64,000 bases of DNA from Massariosphaeria phaeospora. Its lineage: Eukaryota; Ascomycota; Dothideomycetes; Pleosporales. The notes beneath the pieces are model-generated. The model was not told the origin of the DNA. It did not search any database and was given only the letters and a program-made list of their open reading frames with translations. Both the position numbers and the translations under genes were made by a program. The stretch covers positions 654,947-718,946 of the forward strand of contig JAADJZ010000023.1 in assembly GCA_011032825.1 (NCBI GenBank), read 5' to 3'. Shown here in pieces: positions 58,014 through 64,000 of this stretch (the stretch's first letter is position 1; every line of letters begins with the position of its first letter).

Positions 58014-61000
58014 TAAGCTCTTTTTTTAATCTGTAGCAATTTACTTACTTCGTTAGCGTTCTAGCGTCCTTTCTAAAGGCGTGCCGTTTTGAAAGTCTTT
58101 TGGCAATTTTCTATCGGCGTCCTAGTAGGCTGCCGAAAATTCTTGCTAGGTAGATAAGGCTTTTGTGTTTTTGAGTTCTAGCGCTAGTTCCTATGTAAGC
58201 TAGTTATAGCTAGTCCATTTGACTTGATATTCTAGCCTTTGGCTTTTTCTAACTTTTTTTCAGCGCTCGCTTGTAATGCGCTTGACTAGCTATTCTTACT
58301 CGCTTTCTACAGTAACGCTTCTTGGGCGCTAATCGAACACTGTTTAGCTTTCTAAAAGATTGTCTGCTGCGAGTCTAAGCCTATTTATTAGAAATGTTAG
58401 ATTTATCTTAGAAAGTGTGTTTAAAACTACGTTGCCTAGAGACTTAACTTGTAAGACTGTATATTTGCTATTTTTCTAGTTTAGTTTCTTGCTTGGGCGC
58501 TTATTAGAGATGTGTTTTCTGTATTGCAACTACACTTTATCTCCTACTTGAAGCAGCGGCGCCTTTTTTCTATGTCAATTTGCTTATTTTTTCTGCTTCT
58601 GTTGGGCCTCCGCTATAGCGGCTTGCGCGAAGTCGATAACTTTCTTTATTTTTTTAGCTATTTCCGCTGCGCTTCGCTGAGGGTCTAGAGTTGCCTAGTA
58701 GAGCGTATCCGCCCTCTCTTTTGCTCGAAGCTGAATTGAGTCCATCTCGTAACTATGCTAGAGAAAGAAAAGGCTTACTTTTGTCAACACTGCTTTTTGC
58801 TTTTAGATTGCGATTTGTACAATAGGGCATAGCTGCGCCTAGTTCTTTTAGTCTCAATTCACAAACGGCCTTAAGACAGTTTCAATTGTTAAATTTGCTT
58901 TTTCTGTAGCTTCGTTGGTTTTTAGGTGAAAAGCTGTAGATAGCTGCCTTACAATTCTAAGCTCTCTACAAAGCGTTTTCTAGAATTTACTTACAAATTG
59001 TGCTTTTTGGTTAGAAACAATAGCGTTAGAAAGCTAGTAGTAAGCTACTACTCTCTTAATAAATACCTTTGCTACGGTTGCTGCGTTAATTTTCGCTATA
59101 GAGATCAAGATTATATCTTTGCTTAATTAGTTTGTAATAACTAGTAGATTCGTGCACCCTTCGCTTTTTAGCAGGTTAGTAATAAAGTCTATAAAAAGTT
59201 CTTTCTAGATCCTGTCCAGAACAGGGAGCGAGCGGAAAAAACTACTTTTTATCTTTCGCTATAGTTTCGCTCGTTTACATGCATCGCAGTTGGCAATGTA
59301 CTATCAAATGTCTAAGCTTATTCCTAGCTAAAAGAAATTCCTTTTGAGAATATTGTAGGTGTTTTCTTTGCTAAGGTGCTTTGCGATAGGCGAGTTGTAA
59401 GCTCTAGAGATCAATCTAGTGCGCAGTTGATACGTTTTTGGCACCTATCTCTTTTTTTAATAGAGAAGCGCGTCGTTTTTAACAGCGCAATCTGCCAAGG
59501 ACGCTTTTAATTAAAAGCCTAAAAGAAACTTCTTACAGGTACTTTTTTTAGTTTAGCTTTTCTTTACGGCCTCCAAGGCTTTCTAGTACAAATTGTTTTC
59601 TCAAACTCTTCTATCCCAAAGTTCATCTAAAGACAGCTTTTTTGCATTATCTTTAGAATTGTCCTTCGTGCTAGCATCTTTTTCTTGTCTAGCAGCATTT
59701 TGTTTAAAACCCGCAGCATTCTGCTCTTCAAAGCCTGCACTTTTAATCTAGAAAAAAACATTTTGCTTTGAAGCTTCCGCTACATTTGCCTTGTAGAAGG
59801 CATCGAGCCTACTAGCAGGTACATTTGGCGTTAGTATTGAGGTGCCATGGAGCGAGAACGCGCAGATTACGCTCGAAGTTTCTTTCGTAATGTTATCCTC
59901 GTTTGACACACCAGTTGGTTTGAGGAGTTAAAATTTACGGCTTTTCAGCCGAACATCGTCTTGGTCTTGGAAGAGATCCTGCTCTTTCTGTGAAAAAGCG
60001 TTTGCTTTTTCATTAGCTGCCCTAGGGCAGTACACAAACTCTAGGTTGTATTTGAAAAAAATGTTCGCCTAGCGAACATGTTGCTTTGTTAGTAACCTCG
60101 CTGTAGTAAAGTACAGAAAGTTCTTGTAATTAGTGTAAACCGTAATCTTCGGCACTGCTTTAAGCTTCGCTTTTTATTCAGTAATGCATTTAATTACTGC
60201 TAATAATTCTTTGTTGTGAATAGTGTAGTTAGACTTTGCAAGTAACATTTTGGCAAAGTAGTAGGCTACTGCTCGCTACAAGTTGTTCTTTGCTTTCTAA
60301 AAAAGCGCTTCTTCGGTAGCTATTCCTAAGGCGTCCGCTTTAATAGCGGTCTCTAAATCGAGGTTAAAATAGGCCAATAACGGCCTAGATATGAACTTTT
60401 TCTTAAGCGTGTTAAACGCTTCTTGTTGTTTGAGCTCTCAACAGAATTCGACGCTTTTTTTTGTTAACTCTGTTAGTAGAAAGACGATTGCAAAAAAAGC
60501 GCGAATAAACTGCTAGTAAAAGTTTGCAAAACTAACGAAGCTCCGCACTTTTTTAACTAAGGCCGAGGCCTTTTATTTAAAAATCGCGCAGACTTTTTTT
60601 AGATCTATGCTAATTCCCTTGCCTACCTCGATAATAAAACTAAAGTATTTAGTTTTAGTTACTTCAAACTCGCATTTTTTAATATCGAGTTGTAACCCTG
60701 CTTTTTTTAACTTGTTAACAACTTTTTTAACACGTTGCCGGTAGTCTTTTCGAGAACTTCTAAAGTAAATAAGTACATTATCTAAGTATGCGAAAGCGTT
60801 AACGTTAATGTAATTACGCAGGGTGTAGTTAATAAACTGCTAGAACGTACTCGAGGCGTTAGCAAGGCCGAATAGGCAAACTATCTATTCGTACAATCTA
60901 AATCTTGTACGGAAAGCCGTTTTCTACTTGTTTTCTTTAGCAATCTAGACCTTGTGAAAGGCCTAGATAACGTTCAGCTTAGTAAACTATTTGACCTAGC

Positions 61001-63401
61001 TAATCTAATTTAGGGTCTCGTGAATTAAAGGCAGCGGGTATTGGTCCTTTTTCGTGATAGCGTTGAGCGCTCGATAGTCTACGCAAAAGCGTAGCTCTCT
61101 ACTAAGTTTTTTTGCAAACAACACTAGCGCTTCGGCCTAAGAGCAACTTACTCTAATAAACTTGCAATCTAAATGCGCAGTAAGCTGCTTTTGCAAGACT
61201 AACAGTTTGTTTTTAGACATGTTATACAAAAGTCTCTATGAGACTTCTGCTTCTTTCTTGTTCTTTCTAATTAGTTTGATGCCGTGGTCTATTAGGCTCT
61301 AGTAAGGAGATAATTTGTTGGCCTTAGACTGCATAAACGCTGTATACTAATCTTTTATCTAGTTGAGCAGCGTTAGGCGTAGGTTGACTACTACTTTAGT
61401 CTAAAGAGCTTTCTAGATGTCCGCTATAAACGCAGCGAAGATCTTAACGCTAGAGTCTTTCTTCTTAAACTGCTGCATTATTATTTCGAACGCGGCCGCG
61501 GACACCTGCTGGGGCTTTTGTCTAGGCTTTTTTCTTTCTTAGCTCCGCACGCGTGTTTTGGTTGAATGAATGAAAATTGATTTCTTTGCCGAAGCTAGCG
61601 TTACCTAGCTTCCGTCTATTCATAGGCGCCCTAGGATAATATCGTATTAGTTATCTTTAGTTATAACGTACGCTCAAACTGTTTGTTCGTGCCCGTCTAG
61701 GTTCATTGTAAACTAGGCAGCTTTCGTAACTTTAACGACTTGTTCGCTAATGCCTACTACAGGCCTTTCTTTTATCGAAATACGCAGAAGACAGTTCTTT
61801 TTACAAAACTTTTTGCTAACAAGACTATAAGTAGTGCACCTAGAGTCGAGCATTGCTAAAGCGAAAATAGATTGATTAATAATTGCATGTACTGTAAGTG
61901 GTTTCCCGTTCGGCCAGCGCCAGCGGAACTTTAGAAACTTATCTAATAAAAAAACTGTGTTCTTTTTCTACTACTCTTAACCGCGCTTTTAGTTAAGAGT
62001 GTTTAGTTTTCTAAGTCCTTAGACTTAGAAACCTCTTTAACCTTTGCTGTCGTCTTAACTAGTTCAAAAGTCGCTTTTCAAGTTGTAGCGGGCTTTTTTG
62101 GAGCTGCGAGCTTACATTTATTAGACATGTAAGTTGCTAAACTACATTAGAAGCAAAGGTAATTCTTTTGTTGTTTCGTTATCTCTACGTTGTCTGCTTA
62201 TTTGGCTTGCTTTTTTTTCTTGTTGTTAGTGGCCGCGCGGACTGCCTAGGTAGCGGCCTTAGTTGCTAGCTCTTAGTTCATAGCCTTCGTGTCGCTTATC
62301 GATTAATTCGGTACTATTTGCTACTAGTTGTTTGCTTTCGCGCGGTTTAGGTTTTTCTCAATCTAGGTAACTTGTTCTATTAGGTCCTAGAGTTGCCATG
62401 CTAGAGAAACGATAACGCTAACTATTTTATTCTGTAGATTAGCGCGAAGCCTTGCTTTGTACTAGTTTTTTAATGTAGCTACGTTGCCTGTCATTTTTGC
62501 GTCGTACGCAAGGCGCATGAATTCTTTATTGTACTTTTAAAAGGACATTTTCTTCTGCCTAAGAGCGAAGAGTTGGTTGAGCGCTTTTTGCGCTCGCATG
62601 TAGTCTTAGTAGTGCTCGTTAAAGTACTTCTAGAACTCCTTTGCCGTTCCGTTACGGTGTTCCTAATACTAGGCGAGTCTAGTAGTAGCTACTTGCTCTA
62701 TTAGGCAGTTGTAGATGTAGCCGCATAAGTTCCTAATTAGATTTCTGTTATTAAGCATTTTGTTTTCTACCTAGACCTTAAACTGTCTGTAGTCTGACCT
62801 TGTTTCGTTGAACTAGGCTAGGTTAAGCATTTTGTTGCGCTTTGTAATTAGCGTAGAAGCTTTTGGGATACTAAGGAGAGTTGGCGGTGTTGCTAGCGTA
62901 GCCCTCTTTTCCTCCTAAAGAATCCGAACCTAATTTTGCAGTATTTCGATAAGTGCCTAAGCTTTTGCACTCTCGTTATTAACTAGCTGCTTAGAATTCA
63001 AAGGTCCTGCGAGGACTAGCTCTGCTGCTAGTAGCTAATCGTTTGTTACCTTTTCGAGTAGTCCTATTACGGGTTCTGTAACGAATATCTTTATATATGT
63101 AGCTTCCGCTGCATTGAAACAAATCTCTTAAGTTTCTACATTAAGTCTGTTGTTGTTCATTAGCTTTTGTAAAGCTTCTTTAATTGCTTTGCTACTTCGG
63201 CCTTCGCTTTCTAGCTTGCGAGCTTCTACAACTAGCATCTAAATATACTCATCCTAGGTGCCGTCTATCGTAGCGATTTAGTTTTAAAAACTTTTTTCGC
63301 TGCGTCTTGAGGTTTCTTAGAGGTTGCTTTTAACTTCTAAAAGTGTCGTACTCTTTAAAGATCTCACGACCTTTACTGCGTAGAGATTAATCGAATTCAA
63401 A

Positions 63402-63689
63402 TAAAAAGGAATCGCCTAGGAAGGCAGGTTCTAGATAAAGAATGTAATAAATTTGATAGAGTCTATCTACAGCGCGGACAAGAGAGCTCTATATACTTTA
63501 TAGTTAGTTAGCTTCTAGAGCACCTGCGGAGCGCTCTTAGAAGCTATGTAGAAACCTAATACCGTAGAGCCTTCGTTAACTAGAAACTAGCGAGGCTCTT
63601 TTGGGTATCGTCGAAGCTGTTACGTACAGCGTCAATAGCTACTAAAGTCCTACGACCAAGGCAATTCATAGGGCTTTTAGCTTATTACA
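63402..63689 (-). repeat. 5' LTR of element C
   Basis: 288 bp, single 86-bp unit. Followed on the minus strand by a putative primer-binding stretch beginning tttgaattcgattaatctc. Confidence 0.9.
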
Positions 63690-64000
63690 AAAAAGAACTC
63701 TCGCCTCTAGAGTTGCTATTTTTAACTTCTCAAACCAACAGGCGTTTTTGATAAAAGCGATATTACGAAAGATACACCTAGCGTTATACACGCTTTTCTC
63801 GCTTAAACTTTCGCAGCCTAGGCTACTACGGTGCTGGCTATTTCTAAAGCCAATGTTCCGCAGAATATCGAGGATGCTAAGAGAGGTTTTACCTTTCTAA
63901 AGAAAAACGCTATTGCAATTTTCGAGAATGCGAAGATTAGAGAAAGCGTTTTAACTCTAAATACTGCTTATAAAAGGAAAGATGCAGGCTTACAGAAGAA

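Larger units (their letters stand above)
57726..63689 (-). mobile_element. Ty3/gypsy chromodomain LTR retrotransposon, copy C (complete, mutated, nested in B)
   Basis: Same family as A in opposite orientation: 5964 bp, 288-bp LTRs (57726-58013 and 63402-63689), interior 58014-63401 exactly 5388 bp as in A. Target duplication AAAAA at 57721-57725 and 63690-63694. The interior aligns base for base with A over the stretches I compared, with transitions only. Pol order on the minus strand is protease (near 61,850), RT (60,700-61,100), RNase H, integrase (58,800-59,300) and the chromodomain-like tail (58,150-58,300). The protease DSG reads DSR here. Many in-frame stops, so inactive. Confidence 0.93.
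43830..64000. other. AT-rich, gene-free compartment of mutated transposons
   Basis: From about 43,830 the base composition drops sharply in GC and open frames over 60 codons almost vanish. Recognisable protein relics are interrupted by TAG and TAA where Gln or Trp is expected. The tetranucleotide CTAG is very frequent and CCAG/CTGG rare. Nested LTR retroelements, Pogo/Fot1 relics and a MITE (listed separately) account for most of it. The interval 43,855-44,042 has only short AT-rich runs with repeated gttaaagttaggtta-type phrases and no recognisable element. Confidence 0.9.
53987..64000 (+). mobile_element. Ty3/gypsy LTR retrotransposon B (partial, interrupted by element C)
   Basis: Related to but distinct from A and C. 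A 211-bp LTR (53987-54197, TGTAATA...TTACA) is followed by gag (the intact stretch 54617-54970 encodes part of it, with YRILDPAPFSGEIKDYARFR), a zinc knuckle with H changed to Y near 55,540, protease, reverse transcriptase (FCVDYQALNAI, YIDN, 56,598-56,930) and RNase H (57,290-57,500). At 57725 it is broken by element C and resumes at 63690: the sequence there (tttttaacttctcaaaccaa) aligns with copy A at about 49,100, just before integrase. The remainder and the 3' LTR lie beyond the window. Confidence 0.88.

Overview
The window is nuclear DNA of a filamentous ascomycete (Pezizomycotina). The genes have short 46-60 bp GT-AG introns and encode Zn2Cys6 regulators, fungal rhodopsin-domain proteins, Erg6-type methyltransferases and a non-reducing polyketide synthase (PKS). 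It falls into two compartments. Bases 1 to about 43,830 are gene-bearing and of balanced composition. Bases about 43,830 to 64,000 are AT-rich and gene-free, made of nested transposons wrecked by C-to-T mutation. The species cannot be named from the sequence.

Left part (1-29 kb). A Zn2Cys6 regulator (451-2249) is followed by an alpha/beta-hydrolase pseudogene with two in-frame stops (3720-2287). Next come non-coding tandem repeats (5.9-6.8 kb), a disordered Ser/Pro-rich protein (8385-6838), the 5' remnant of a Cys-rich ABCG transporter (about 10.9-9.96 kb), a cytochrome P450 (11444-13353), a rhodopsin-domain membrane protein (14212-15662), an Erg6-like sterol methyltransferase (16125-17248) and an AIFM2/FSP1-like oxidoreductase (18786-17512). 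A secretory protein kinase with a repetitive linker (21511-19428) follows, then a small hypothetical gene, a short-chain dehydrogenase, a small conserved gene, an AflR-type regulator (27102-25948) and a second rhodopsin-domain protein (27899-29210).

Polyketide cluster (31.3-43.7 kb). A complete non-reducing PKS (SAT-KS-AT-PT-ACP-ACP-TE, 2231 aa by my splice model) sits with a family-2 O-methyltransferase, a P450 and an FAD monooxygenase. The last two are divergently transcribed from a 328-bp shared promoter. These enzymes could make, methylate and hydroxylate an aromatic polyketide such as a naphthoquinone- or anthraquinone-like pigment; the product itself is inference. The AflR-like gene 4 kb upstream is a candidate regulator, but I found no clear AflR-type sites in the enzyme promoters. 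The cluster ends less than 200 bp from the AT-rich compartment.

Transposon compartment (43.8-64 kb). Two copies of one chromodomain-bearing Ty3/gypsy LTR element are present: copy A (45259-51394, plus, TSD CGCAG) and copy C (57726-63689, minus, TSD AAAAA). A related element B (from 53987) is split by C. A and B are each inserted into Pogo/Fot1-type DNA transposon relics. A 424-bp TA-flanked MITE and a 170-bp inverted-repeat pair complete the block. Comparing A with C by eye shows that the C-to-T changes fall almost only on cytosines preceded by a pyrimidine (YpC). This differs from the CpA context of classical RIP and is the most unusual signal in the window.
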